In this document: in pieces, positions 1-12,183 of the stretch
Numbering within the stretch: the first letter of the stretch is position 1
Layout of the letters: the number at the start of each line of letters is the position of its first letter
Source: Craspedostauros australis
Lineage: Eukaryota > Bacillariophyta > Bacillariophyceae > Mastogloiales > Achnanthaceae
Length of the DNA stretch: 64,000 nt
Direction of reading: 5' to 3'
Assembly: GCA_026770025.1 (NCBI GenBank)
Contig: JAMXDE010000006.1
Location: 2,982,001-3,046,000 of the forward strand
Notes under the pieces: model-generated
Database searches by the model: none
What the model was told of the DNA's origin: nothing
Seen by the model: the letters and a program-made list of their open reading frames with translations, nothing else
Made by a program: the position numbers and the translations under genes

Positions 1-3000
1 AACGGGCAGTGGGTGGAACGGACTAGCAAGGAAGACATCGAGAAAGGGTGCATGGAAGAAAACAAGAGGCGATTTCGGCAAACTGAGAACACGCCGTTCA
101 TGCACGGCCAGCTGGCAAGAGAATTCGGGTATCTCGGGGTGACTGAAGCGGCGGAGCAAACGCTCAACGGAAGCTACGCACCACGACCATGGGTTGATGA
201 AGGCGCCGCGAAGCTCCTACAGGGACTGAAATCGGTGGCAAGCAGGAGCATCCCAGCAGGAATGACAACGAAGGAGTTCCAGCAAGGGTGGAAAAGAGCC
301 AAGGAGGACACGTCGGCAGGACCATCGGGGTTGCATTTTGGCCATTTCAAAGCTATAGCGCACCATCAGAAGAATTCGGAGTTCGAAGCAAGCATGACTT
401 CGATTGCGATGGTAAGCGGCTACTCGTACCGGCGATGGAGACAAGGCACAGACGTGGAGCTGATGAAGAAAGCTAACAGCTTCAGAGTCGACAAGCTGAG
501 GACCATCGTGCTCTTCGAAGCGGATTTCAATTTTGCGAACAAGGCCATCGGGCGCAAGGCTGCACATCAGGCGGAACAGCAAAACGGATTTGCTGAGGAA
601 CAGTATGGCAGCCGCAAACGACATCGAGCAATTGACCATGCGCTGAACAAACAACTCACGTTGGACTGGGCCAGACAGGTGCGAGTGCCAACAGTGCTTT
701 GCACCAATGATCTCAAGAGCTGCTACGATCGAATCGTGCACACGGTGGCATCATTGGGGTTGCAGAGGCAAGGAATAGCGCAATCGGAAGTGGTGTGTAT
801 GTTCAGCACACTCCAGCAACTTGAGCACTACATCAGAACTGCGTACGGCGAATCTCGACTCACGTACGGAGGCAAACGATGGGTGGTACCAATGCAAGGT
901 ATTTACCAAGGGAATGGAGCAGGGCCGGTGATATGGGCAGTAATCTCATCGCCAGTACTGGAAATCATGAAACGAGAAGGGCACACAGCCAGCTTCCGGA
1001 CGGCGGCGAGCGGAGAAGATGTGGAGATGGTGGGGTATGCATTTGTGGATGACACGGATTTAGTGGTAAACGCACGGGAAGGCGAGGACGTACAGCAAAC
1101 GATCCAGCGCATGCAGCGGAGTGTACAGTCGTGGGAGAGCCTGGCAAGAGCAACAGGAGGCGCCCTGGTGGTGGAAAAATGTATGTGGTGGGCGGTCGAT
1201 TTCAAGTGGAATAGCGACGGCACGTGGCGATATGCGACGGACGCAGAGACGCCAGCTAAGCTGATGATGAAGGGGACCACGGGAGTACCGCAAGCGATGC
1301 CAAGAAGCGGAAGCGAGCAAGCATTCGAAACATTAGGTGTGAAGCTCGCGCCCGATGGCAACGGGTCGGCGATAGAGGCTACCCTACGAAGCAAGGCGGC
1401 GAAGTGGGTTGAGAGCGTGAAATCGTGGCGTATGCGACAGGAAGATGCAGAGACGGCGATCCGGACAGTTCTGATGAAGAAGCTGGAATATGTGTTGCCA
1501 GTGGCGCAGCTATCGAGGGAACAATGCAACGGGATTATGAAGCCAGTCTGGAAGACGATGATGTCTAAGATTGGTCTCAACCGAGGGTTTCCAAGGGAGA
1601 TGGCCTATGCAACAGCCGAGTGGCTAGGGGCGAATCTTCACGAACTTCACACCACACAGGTGGTGGAGCACATGAAGATGGTACTCGAGCACGGCGACAG
1701 AGCGACTATGACAGGCAAACTACTACGGGGATGCATACAAGCGATGAAAACGGAGGTCGGGGCTGGAGCGTCCATGTTCGAAGTCCAGTACAACGAATGG
1801 GAATTCCTGGCTACGGAATGCTGGGTGAAAACGGTGTGGAAAGAGGCCAATGAATGCAATATTCGGATCCGAGAGAAGACAGCGACAGCAGCACTCGTCC
1901 ACGACAAAGATGAGTGGCTATCGGTGGCATTTCAAGCCGCAGGATATAGCCGAGCCCAACGATCTCGACTGAACAGATGCCGAATGATCATGAAAGTGGT
2001 CAGCGTGGCGGATGTGGTGGACGAGAGGCACGGTGGAGTCGTGGCGCACCAAAGAACCTGCGACGAAGGCACATGGCGAGGGCGGCAACATGTCAGCTGG
2101 CCAAGGCAGGGCAAGATTCCCAAGAAGGACTGGGCGCTGTGGAGGCAGGCACTACGAAAAGTGGTGCAGAAAGCACGGATGAGTACGGCATGGGACGTGG
2201 ACCAAGTCAGCGCCATGATGAGCGACAATCGCAAGGTGATATGGCTTCGGGAGAACGTGCGAGAATGGAGACAGTGGAACGCTAAAGCAGGAGCGGTGCC
2301 GGGCATGGAAGAGTACGCAGGCACGTCGAATGTGACGATGGACCCGCCGACAGATTGGAGAGGAGTCCATGTGCGAGAACGAGGAGGTTGCTTGCGAGTG
2401 GTAGGCATCGGGGGAAGAGTGCGGAAACGCAAGACGGAGCGCCGCACGAATTCAAGGCAGGCGGAGAAGTCGTGGCTGGAGGCAGTGGTACAAGGGAAGG
2501 CAGTAGTGAGCACCGACGGGTCGTTCAAGAATGGCAGGAGTACTGCGGCGTACTCGCTCAACGTGCGAGGGAGGCGGAAAGGCAAAGTGTCGGCGGCAGG
2601 ACCAGTTCCGGGCCGGGCAGAAGTGCAGAGCGCCTATCGCGCAGAACTTGGAGGCATTTTGCAAGCTCTCCGCACCGTGGAAGACATCATCCAACGCCAC
2701 GACATGAGGCACGCAACGAAAGGGAAAGTCGTCGTAGTCGCTTGCGACAATAAGATGGCTGGAATCCACGCGGTGCAGTACACGCGGGACGTCAGCACGG
2801 CTGTTCAGCACTTCGACGTCATTCGCGAGATACGACGAATCCAAAGGCGGCTGACGGTGACTCTGGAGTATCAGCATGTGTACGGTCATCAGCTGGAGCG
2901 AGATCGAGGAGTGGCGAGGGACGAGTTTGCAGAATGGAATGACGATGTTGACAAGGCGGCGGGGGCAGCACATTCGGCTGAAATAGAGTATGCCGACGAA

Positions 3001-4014
3001 GAGGGATACGAGGCTGAGTGGGCGATATGGCTCGACGGCAGGAAGGTCTGCACGAATGCCACGGCGACGATCCGCAAGTATGTCCAAGGACAAAGGACGG
3101 TGCAGTGGCAGTGCAAGGTGGGCCGGATCCAGAAGGGCGAGGCAAAGAAGGTGGATGTTACGGCGGCTGCGATCGCGATGGCTCTCCTGAAGCCGGCGCG
3201 CCGGAAATGGGTGGCGAAGCATGCATGCAGTTTCGGGCCAGTCGGGCGCAATATGCGAAAGTGGAAGTTCTGGAGCGGCGATAGGTGCCCAATATGCAAA
3301 GATCAGGAGGAGACCACGGAGCATGTCATGCAGTGCCAGCATCCGTTGGCAGTGTCAGTGCGGCGAGCGGCGATGAAGGAGTGGGAGACTGAGATGATGG
3401 CAGCGCGAGGAGACGGCCCGATGGTTAGAGCCATGGTGAGGCAAGTCTGGGCATGGAGTGAGGGACGGGAAGTCCAAATGGAGGTGGGTTATCAGTTGCA
3501 ACAGGCGATGATGGAACAGCAAGAAAAAGGGTGGGGTATGATGGTACGAGGACGATGGTCAGCGAGGTGGCAACGAATCCAGGAAAGCACGATGGAGATC
3601 AGTGGCCAACCAGGGCGTCCGGCCAATTGGATCGCAAGGGCAATGGTGGGTCTGTGGGAGGTGCGATGGAAGGCGTGGATGGCACGCAACAAGGTGCTCC
3701 ATGACAACGTGCAGGCAGCCACGGCAGCTACGATATGGCAGGAGGCCGCGATCGCAGTCCGAGAGGAGTGGCGACAAGGAGTGCAAGGGATCGGCGGCGA
3801 TGACGTTCGCCTGCTGACTCACACAACGGAGGCGGCGGTACGAGCGCAATCGGCGGAGAATCAGATGTTGTGGGTGCGGCATGTACGGGCGGCCAGGCAA
3901 GCAGGGTTGCGGCGGCGTACGCACGGCCAAGCCCAGCGACATCGCAAGCGGAAAGGCGGCGGAGCAAGGCAGGATGCGACAGGTTGCAGGGCCCGGCGAC
4001 GACGACTTTCGTGA
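1..4014 (+). mobile_element. LINE (non-LTR retrotransposon) ORF, 3' part: RT, RNase H, zinc finger; runs off the left edge
   Basis: The frame is open from base 1, so the true start lies outside the window; about 1337 codons are visible. The protein copies element RNA into DNA at the target. Residues below are counted from base 13. The reverse transcriptase has motif A (NDLKSCYDR, ~232), motif B (QGNGAGP) and the catalytic FVDD (~345). An RNase H domain follows, with STDGSF (~835), YRAELGG (~878), ACDNK (~912) and a late YGHQ. A cysteine/histidine finger, CPIC with H and C after TTE (CX2CX8HX3C), sits near 1092. RT then RNase H then finger is the order of LINEs of the I/Ambal type, not of LTR elements. 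No endonuclease is visible, as expected if it lies upstream. The visible frame is uninterrupted, so the copy may be young. Clade assignment is inference. Confidence 0.88.
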
Positions 4015-4245
4015 CAACAGAAAAATGAGTGTGAAGTGCATCACAGTGACAACTGGGTGCCCAGTGCGGTATGTTTTATGGCCCGTGGAGTTGGCAAGCC
4101 ATGGTAGACACGGATGTGAGAGGTCTAGGTAGGTCGTTCGAGCGCAGTCGGCCCGTGAGGGCTCGCTGTATGCCGGCGACGTTAAAGCTTTCGAGGCGAC
4201 CCTCGTGGGAGGGGATAATCAGTGCGTTATTATTATTATTATTAT

Positions 4246-4318
<73 letters not shown>

Positions 4319-4320
4319 CA
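4015..4320 (+). repeat. LINE 3' tail region and compound trinucleotide microsatellite
   Basis: About 200 bases of non-coding sequence follow the LINE stop. Then come (ATT)n, (AGT)n and (TGT)n runs of roughly 6, 10 and 14 units (about 4230-4318). Some LINEs of the I group end in short tandem repeats instead of poly(A), so part of this array may be the LINE tail. The runs are open in the frame of the next gene (poly-Ile, poly-Ser, poly-Cys), but are very unlikely to be translated. The boundary between the LINE and the next element cannot be set from one copy. Confidence 0.6.
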
Positions 4321-4432
4321 ACGAATGGTCCACCCATCATCGCATGCTCTCCTTTCGTCACTTCGTCCTCCACCTGTGCAGTTCATCACATCCATCTTGC
4401 AAGCAACACTACTCTACAGCAACAACTGCATC

Positions 4433-7400
4433 ATGCCTTTCTCTACCACTGCCAAGGCCCTCTCCAAGGATGGCAACCCCTCCCCCAGTAAGAAACCTCG
4501 CGCTCACCCTGTGTCTGCTCCTCCTGTCGATTCGAAGGGTGACTTGCTACCTACTGCTGAACAACTGTTGCCTGACAAGCCGTCCGCTGCGTTGAGGAAG
4601 CCGAGCACCATCACGCGAGTGATCGATGTGAAGCCGATGCATGCAGCGGATGGCAACCTCGTCCCGAACGGCATGCATGCGCACGCTCGTGAGCTGCACG
4701 TGTTCGTACACATCCTCGACAACAACGGAGGCGTCTACGACGACTCCCATGTCAGGGTGCGTTCGGAGGGACGAGGTGTCGGCGATGGTACGTTGGTGAG
4801 CGTGATTGTGAACGCGCCAACTCCGGTTGAGCCTCTTGTTGCGGCTGATGTTGCACCACCGGTCAAGCCGACCCCACCAGGGAGGCTTCTCCGGCGCTGC
4901 AACACGGTAGCTGCTGGGGGGTACGCAGATCCCTCAAATGAGAGCGACAGCACGTATGTTGACGAAAAGGAGGAACAGACACGCGCCGGCAGGGGCAGGA
5001 GGGGCGGGAAGTTTGGGCATGATCTGGAGGAGGAGAGCTGGAGGCGCGATGCTATCGTTCGTGTGATGGCGGAGCTTGGATCTAACCTAGATCCAAAACT
5101 GTTGCGGTCAATGCCGAAAAAAGGGTTCGTCCTCACAGGCAGACACAATCGAACCATCTGGAGTAACATCAAACAGATGTGGAGTGTCGTATCGTGTGCG
5201 CTTTGGACTGTCCTGCTTCCAGAAGAGGAGGTGCCAACTCGTCAGATGGAACAGGTGGTTGCATACGTGCGCGGTCAGGTTGAGCTTCCTCCGACAATGT
5301 TGGCATCTAACCTGTACACCCTCTGCTTGCTCGGAGAAACTACATCATCCTGCACGGTGAGAGCTGCTTTGGCCATGTCTGCGCCTCATGCACTGTGTAC
5401 TGCTATCTTGGACAAGCACGCACATGGATTATTGGAGGAACAGAAGGCGCGCATGCTTCCCAAACGCGACATCATCACACACAGCCAGGCCTGTACCTTG
5501 CGGGGTTACTACGACATCTTGAGCAACGGCAAAGTCATCCCATCCCGAGTTCTCCAGTATCGCGTGCGTGCCTGTGATCTCTCTGGTGTGGTGTCCTTCC
5601 TCATGACCACTACTACATACAAGGCGGGGCTGAGTCACACGGTACAGTATGGGGGGGTTGAATTCGAAAATGTCCCGGTGTTCGATCGAGGTGGCACGAC
5701 CATCCGAGAATTATTTGGCATGTACTCGTCCACTACAAACAGCCCAGTGGGAAGGCCCGCGTTCACCACCATTACTAACCTCCTCACACGCAAAAGCAAG
5801 ATCAAGACGGGGCTTTCTTCCTTTGAGAGTTACTTCTGGATGGCAACCGAAAAACTGAAACACGCAATTTTGCGCCTTCTAGACCTACTGAAGGCTAAGT
5901 ATGAAGCGAGCGGAGCGGAGAAAAACGATGCAGCTGTGGATGCCAATGACGGGATCCGCCACGACAACGATGACCCCCATGACGTCATCTCATCACATTT
6001 GCGCACAGCAGAGTCTCTGTTGCACGAACTTGAACTGCTTGTTGTGTTCGTCAAATGGGAATTCACCGCGTCACACATGCAGCTCGAGTGTGATGACCCC
6101 ATGCATTCCGCCGCGTTCGCTCTCACCACCGAAAAGGAGAAGAAGAAGGGAACAACCAACCAACGCAAACCACGCACCAACAAGCACAAATGCAAGAAGA
6201 ACACTGCTGTAACAAAGGACAGTCCAACCATCACAATTGACATTTCTTCCGCCACCGCAAACCAACAACCACGCAAAGTATGCAACCATTGTGGAGCAGC
6301 AATGCGATTTGTGGATGATCATTTTGTCCCATTCGTCACATTGCTTAAGGACAACGAACTCACGGAACACCAGGACGAATTGCAATCAATGCTTGCGGCG
6401 GCCCCGGGATTCGCCAATGAAATTGTTAACTACATGGCTCACAAAGTGCGTGCCAAAGTGCAATTCCGACAAATCGCCTTTTATCAATCCGAACTCAATG
6501 ATAAGCCTGAAAGAGCCTATGTGGTACTCGACCATAAGCAAAAAATTCTACCAACAGGCCAAGGCGAAGCCCAGCAAGAATATTGGGGGAAGAAGGGGAT
6601 GTCACTGCTTGGGGCAATGGTCATCACGTGTCGCAATGACATTTTTACTTATCGGTTCATCGACATTGTGGTCGATGAAAGACCAACACAAGACACACTT
6701 CAAGTTGGTGGACTGCTGGAGATTGTGCAAAAAAAGGTCAAAGACATTCTCCCATCCGTGACTGAAATCATCTTACAGAGCGATAATGCGTGTTGTTTCG
6801 CCAGTCACGAGCACATCGCGCTCATCACGTCCAAACTCAACAAGAACCTCAGGCAACGAAACGCGGCCAAAATCATCGCGTGGATCTACACAGAGGCCCA
6901 AACTGGTAAGAGCATGCTGGACACCCACTTCGCGTACATCACACGTGTACTGCGAAAATACGTGCAAAGCAGACGTGACATCAAGACCCCGCTCCAACTC
7001 TTCCACGCACTGGTAGCCGGTGACATCGCGGGAACAACAACAGTACTTGCCAACGCGGCGCTCCTGGCAGGCAACATCACGACGTTGCCAGGTGCACCAA
7101 AACGACGATTCCGCGCATCTGGACAACAGGTACGTATGACTCACGAGGTGAAGTACGACGATGACCAGGTGCGGTTGGTGGCTGCATCTGGCATCACCGA
7201 AGACGTCGTGGTGAAGAGCACCGAATGGGAGGGCTGGAGTATCAACGAGTTGGGTGTTGTCGAGGACGATTCGCACATGTCCGAGAAGCTGCCGATCACG
7301 TCCGAATCATTCAGGAAGACGGACAAGACGCGAAAACTCGGGCGCACAGCGGCAGAGAGCAAGGCGCTGGTGTTCGGCAAGGCCATCCAAGACGGACAAC

Positions 7401-7954
7401 AACACCTGCCATCCGATCACACCACGGCACTACGAGACCAGACCGCGGAAACAGAACACCCACCACTCGCAGTACAAGGCTGGGCAAGCAAAACAACGCG
7501 CAAACCCGCGGAACTACCAGACTACGTTGTGGCAAAATTGAAGGACATCTGTGAAGCGTCCGCGAAGGACCCGAAAAACAGACCGTCCGAACATGAAGCA
7601 CACGAGAAACTGACGAAGAACGAAAAAACGAAAACTGACTGGTACGTCCAACTGCACGCAAATCCCATGCGCGTAAAAGCGTCGCTGTTTGCAGCGTACA
7701 GTGCCAAACAACGCAAACAAAAGAAGGAGGCTGCTCTCATCAAGACAGCAACCAACACAACAAGCAAAGCAACAGCAACATCCAGAATCGTGGCGACCAA
7801 CAATGAATCAGCTGGAACAGAGGAGGAACAGAGGGAAGAGGAGTTGCAGAGAGAGGAAGAGCAACTGGACCATCAGATGTGGTGTGATGCTCACACCATG
7901 AAGGCGAACAGAGAAAGTGAGGCTGTGTTGGGTGATGAGACCGAAACTCCGTGA
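4433..7954 (+). mobile_element. DDE transposase-like protein, 1173 aa, probably a DNA transposon gene
   Basis: The frame is open from 4205, but its first part is microsatellite. ATG 4433 (MPFSTTAKAL) is the likely start; ATG 4325 is an alternative. A triad consistent with a DDE/RNase H-fold nuclease is visible: Asp 700 in VVLDHKQK, Asp 784 in LQSDNACC and Glu 821 in YTEAQTGK, spaced 84 and 37. The segment between (GKKGMSLLGAMV, then a cysteine pair after the second Asp) recalls large transposase-like proteins I know from oomycetes and algae, but I cannot name the family. A CNHCGAAM zinc-binding motif (~616) precedes the catalytic part. The N-terminal third is unlike anything I recognise. The C-terminal ~150 residues are charged (Glu, Gln, Lys, Thr). 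I see no terminal inverted repeats, so the ends are not set. It lies just after the LINE in the same orientation. Confidence 0.6.
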
Positions 7955-10900
7955 TGGGAGTGCATCACCGCGATAACACTAGTTGTGGAGTTTTGTGGGC
8001 GACAGATCATGCTACTATAACGAGTCTAGAGGCCACCCCAAAACCATCCAAACATCTGCTTATCATGCTATATCTCAACAACACATCGTTTGCAATTAAA
8101 TCTAAACATTGCATTCAGACGCCTGACTATAGGTTATACAGAATATCAAAGTTAAATTGACATAGAAATTGTTTTTATTGTCATGTTTGACCACCACACA
8201 GTTGTGTGGTGAATTCGAAAAATTCTGGATGGCACAATGTTGCCCTCCCCTCAGCACCCATGATCATCATCATCATCGTTGTATTTCTTCAAACTGCGCA
8301 CCACAATGGCTCTGTATGCTCCCCAGCTATCCACTCCATGAAGGACAGAACATTTCTGCCACATTGCACACCCCAAAGTGTCGATACACTGAAAAAGAGC
8401 GATTTCAAAAAACGAAGTGCAAGCTGGATGCGGTATGGATACGGATCCATATCTCATCCACAGGACCCTTTCAGCCCCTCCACGTGACCCTCGTGCATTC
8501 CCACACTACCTGGCGACATGCTGATGCATCCAGACTGGGCTGGGTGTGGAGGGTTCCGATGGTACGCCTCCATTTGGTGATGGCCCTGTTGGTTTTGGGT
8601 GCCCCACCAAAAATGACAGGTCTGCACTCATTCCATGCTGCAGCCTCTTCCAGACCGTTACAGCAGCTCGAACTTCGCGACGTGCATCTTCAGATGATGT
8701 CGCACGGACCTTGTATGGGTGACTTGGCGATTGGGCAGCTTGATGATGCTGCCCCCTCACTGCCAAAGTCACATGGCAGGTTCGCCACGATCCGCCCAAC
8801 AAAACTCTTGCCCTCCACTGATTCCTCCGCGCGGACACCTTCCCGGTCCTTCCCGAGCCTCAAACTTCGTGGGGACCTTGATGGTGACCTCCTGGATGTG
8901 TGTTGCCCATTCGTAGGCGTTGGTGTGGCCTGAGCATGGAATACACAGGCTACATCCAACGAGCCAATCTGCTGCAATTTTGAGACGTTTGCGCGGAGGC
9001 CTGCGGCGGCCCCAAATCAACCGCTCTCGCAGCCTCCGCTCGTCCACCCACCAAAGGTTGCATGGCAGTGACGTCGATGTGCTTGGATTTGTCATTGGGC
9101 CGCTGGTTGGTGCGGCGCTGACAATGCCGTTGGGTGGCCATTGTGATGTTTTTTTGGTGTTCCGCCATTGTCATCTTCTTGTGTCAGGTTTGGCGCTCTC
9201 GGCCAGTCGGGCATCCTGGGGGCTGAGGTAAATGTCAAACATTGCAACGCACGTACGAAAAATGCATGACACAAAACACTTCGAGAGTACCAACCTCACT
9301 CAACCATTCCACCACAACAAGGCATTGGTGAGAACCTATCACATCGTGCTGTGATTGGTGGTTCATGACGCAGCAGCCAGTTTGCTGACGTCGACGACGG
9401 ATTGGACACGCACAGAGTAGATTGGACGTAAACGCGCACCCGCCGCTTCTCCCAGAACTCTACAACTAGCGCTATCGTGGACAGGGTGTTGGATGCTCTG
9501 ATCGGAACGCCTGAAAAAGAGACTAAACAATTCAAAATGGGAACAACCTTGCTGAAACAAAGAACAGCAACGCGTTAACTTGGATCGATGTAGTCGTAGC
9601 CAAACAGCTGAAACCCGAAAGAGATCGAAAAATGCGCACATCCATCGGTCCATAAAACTTAAAATACGGCCAACCTCAGATCTGTAATGGATTGGTATAT
9701 GTTTTAGATCTACGAGGATTGGGAATATGTACTTAGTTTTGAAATCCGGGAAAAAAATATGGAATGTTGATTGCAAACAGTTGGTCGACTCGCTGATCGG
9801 GCTCTTATGTTCACGATGACAAGCCCAACCAATCCCCCACGATCAGTGCACATATTCGTGGTCTTCCGCTGTTGGATTCACGCAAGACGAACCCGCGACT
9901 ACGGCTGCGGATGGCGATTTCTTCGCGTTGTTGGTCGCTCGTTGGCTGGAGAAAAGGTGCAAGCTTTTTGCACGAGGATCTGGTGCGAGTACACACGTAC
10001 GGATATGCCCGCACCGCGCAAATGAGGTCGACACACCTTCATGAACGCTCCGGATTCACACGATGAATTCACAACTTGTGACATCTTCGTATAATAGAAT
10101 ACTCGTAGCTCGAATCCACGAGTATGGACCTCTGCTCTATCATGCCGAATACTGTATCATGGGCATCATACTCCACTCAAGCGTGCAGGCTTGGAGCGCA
10201 CCATCTGCGCTATTGTACTGATTGCGCAACTCGGACCATACCAGACTGAATTGAGTATTGTAATAGCAGCAGAAGTCGAGTATGGGTATCTGAATACTAC
10301 ACTCTCAACCAATAGAGAGGTATTTCACCGGCGTTCATCGAGTACAGAAAACGAGAAAACAGAACAACACAATGCTGGGTGCGATTGAGCAGTGCGTGTG
10401 GAGAATAATTGTTCGTGGGCTTGTGCGATCTCTTTCACGTTTCTCCCTGATGTGTTTTGCTTCTCCGGAGAGAGGAATCAGCGTTAGCGACAGAAAGGCA
10501 GACAGAGAGATACAGAGAGACAGCGGGAAACGCGCGCATGCGACGGCTGGTCCTGCCGATGATGGCTCCTTTGCGATCCTCCGCTCTCCGTGTGTGGAAG
10601 TGCCAACAACCATGCCACGACAACAAGGGTTCGAAATGACCACGATCACAAGCGCTGCTATGGCAACGACGGGTAAACATGTTCTGATCGTGGTTGGTGC
10701 GACGCTGATTTTTATTGGCACAGCGGACATGGGCGCCAGAGCGATTCCTCACGGACGGATTCACCCTCCTCGTGGTTGCAACGTGGGCCACACCAGCTCA
10801 AGTCGACGACTCGTGCAGTATGGTATGGTGCACTGCACTGGAACTCCACCCACGTAGATAACCAATTGCTCTCGTGCAATATAATGTAATACTTCGCATG

Positions 10901-12183
10901 TCGTCGCCCGGCCACTATGACGAATCATAACACAGAGACAACCTCAATATCCATCTGCAAAAGGACAGGCACCAACGAGTCGCGTACTAGTACGGAGTCA
11001 CATGAATACCTACGAGTACGATTAGAAAGATAGAGTTTGTCCCACGCCTCTGTTCTTTAGATGGGGCGCTCCGAAGGAGCAGAGACGGCACCAAGTATCA
11101 TCCTCGTATTCGATTTTGGTGACTTCTTGTATTTTGCTCTTGCTTTGTGTACTTGTGGAGGGATAGACGAACATGCAGCATCCCAGCGGAGGATGATAGG
11201 AGCGGGCGCCTCGGTTGGAGTGGCCTACATTCCTCTACGCGAACTTGAATGCATAATCACAGAGTGACATGGAGAGGAAGCAAGATCAGAGACGAGATGG
11301 GGAATGAGGAAAGCATCCCAAACGCATGCTTCAATGCTATGACATCTCAAGATACTCGTATGTGTAATATAATAGGATGTATAATAGAGTGTATAATGCA
11401 ATCGGATGTCGGAAGATCAAGATGAAGTGATGGGCTCTGTTCTCATCAGTGCTGGAGAAAGCAAATGGATTTCCGCAAAAACGCTCTCCTCCGTAGCAGA
11501 GCAGAGTACTCGCTTTCCCTTATGAACGATGTGGGTCGTTGTGTGCCTCCTTGTTGAATGGTGAGTATTTGAGTATTGTATTATAATATTCTATAATAGA
11601 ATAGAATATAATAGAATAATATATAGCAATATAATGTAATGCAATACCATAACAGAGAAAGTATTATACTTTCAAGAGTTGAGGAGTGGATACTCGTATG
11701 CAGAGGTATGCTGAGGTATAGATGCACACCCGCACCTCTATAGTACGGTGGTACAGAGTACATTCGGGTAGAACCGACACACTGTTGAATTTGGGCAGTT
11801 GCGAAATGCTCAAAGCACATTCCTTGTTGCTGTTCGCTTGTCGCATGCGACACGCGCGAGTTTGCTCACGCAGCAACCGCGTTGCCGAATGCCGGCTGCT
11901 GATGCGAACAAACTTTCCAACAACAAACAGACGAGATGTTGCAGACGCTGTTGGCGACAGCAACGCGCCTCGTACTCGCACTCGCACGTTGTAGGCATGG
12001 AGTTCCTGCAAACTTGTGTGGTGCGAGTACCATGCAGAAATTCCATAGTTGAAAGTACTCCACTCTGCACAACACCACACTCGTTCTCTGACCCGTGTTC
12101 GTGCTAATACTCTTGTTCTTTCTCGTACCATGCTCGCACACACCCACACGAGCACCATCCATTCCAAACGATAGCAGCAAGCG
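7955..12183. other. Intergenic, 4.2 kb; no gene supported
   Basis: The first few hundred bases are probably the 3' flank of the transposase-like gene and include a hairpin at 8192-8211. Between 8220 and 9540 the minus strand has several short frames with protein-like composition, but none runs long or is recognisable. This may be a decayed coding sequence. An AT-rich stretch built on ATAATAGAATA lies at about 11575-11660. The octamer TACTCGTA (either strand) occurs at 10100, 11011, 11353 and 11691. The last ~200 bases should hold the promoter and leader of the next gene. Confidence 0.6.
8192..8211. repeat. Perfect 9-bp inverted repeat with a 2-base loop
   Basis: CACCACACA, then GT, then TGTGTGGTG forms a short hairpin about 240 bases downstream of the transposase-like stop codon. 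It could belong to the 3' end of that element or act in RNA 3'-end formation, but nothing else supports either. Confidence 0.4.

Noticed and set aside
4205-4432. Poly-Ile, poly-Ser and poly-Cys N-terminus for the transposase-like gene
   Set aside because: It is a direct reading of the trinucleotide runs from a non-ATG start; ATG 4433 gives a normal N-terminus.
8220-9540. Minus-strand short frames as a functional gene
   Set aside because: Frames are short, shift between one another and match no family I recognise; at most a decayed sequence.
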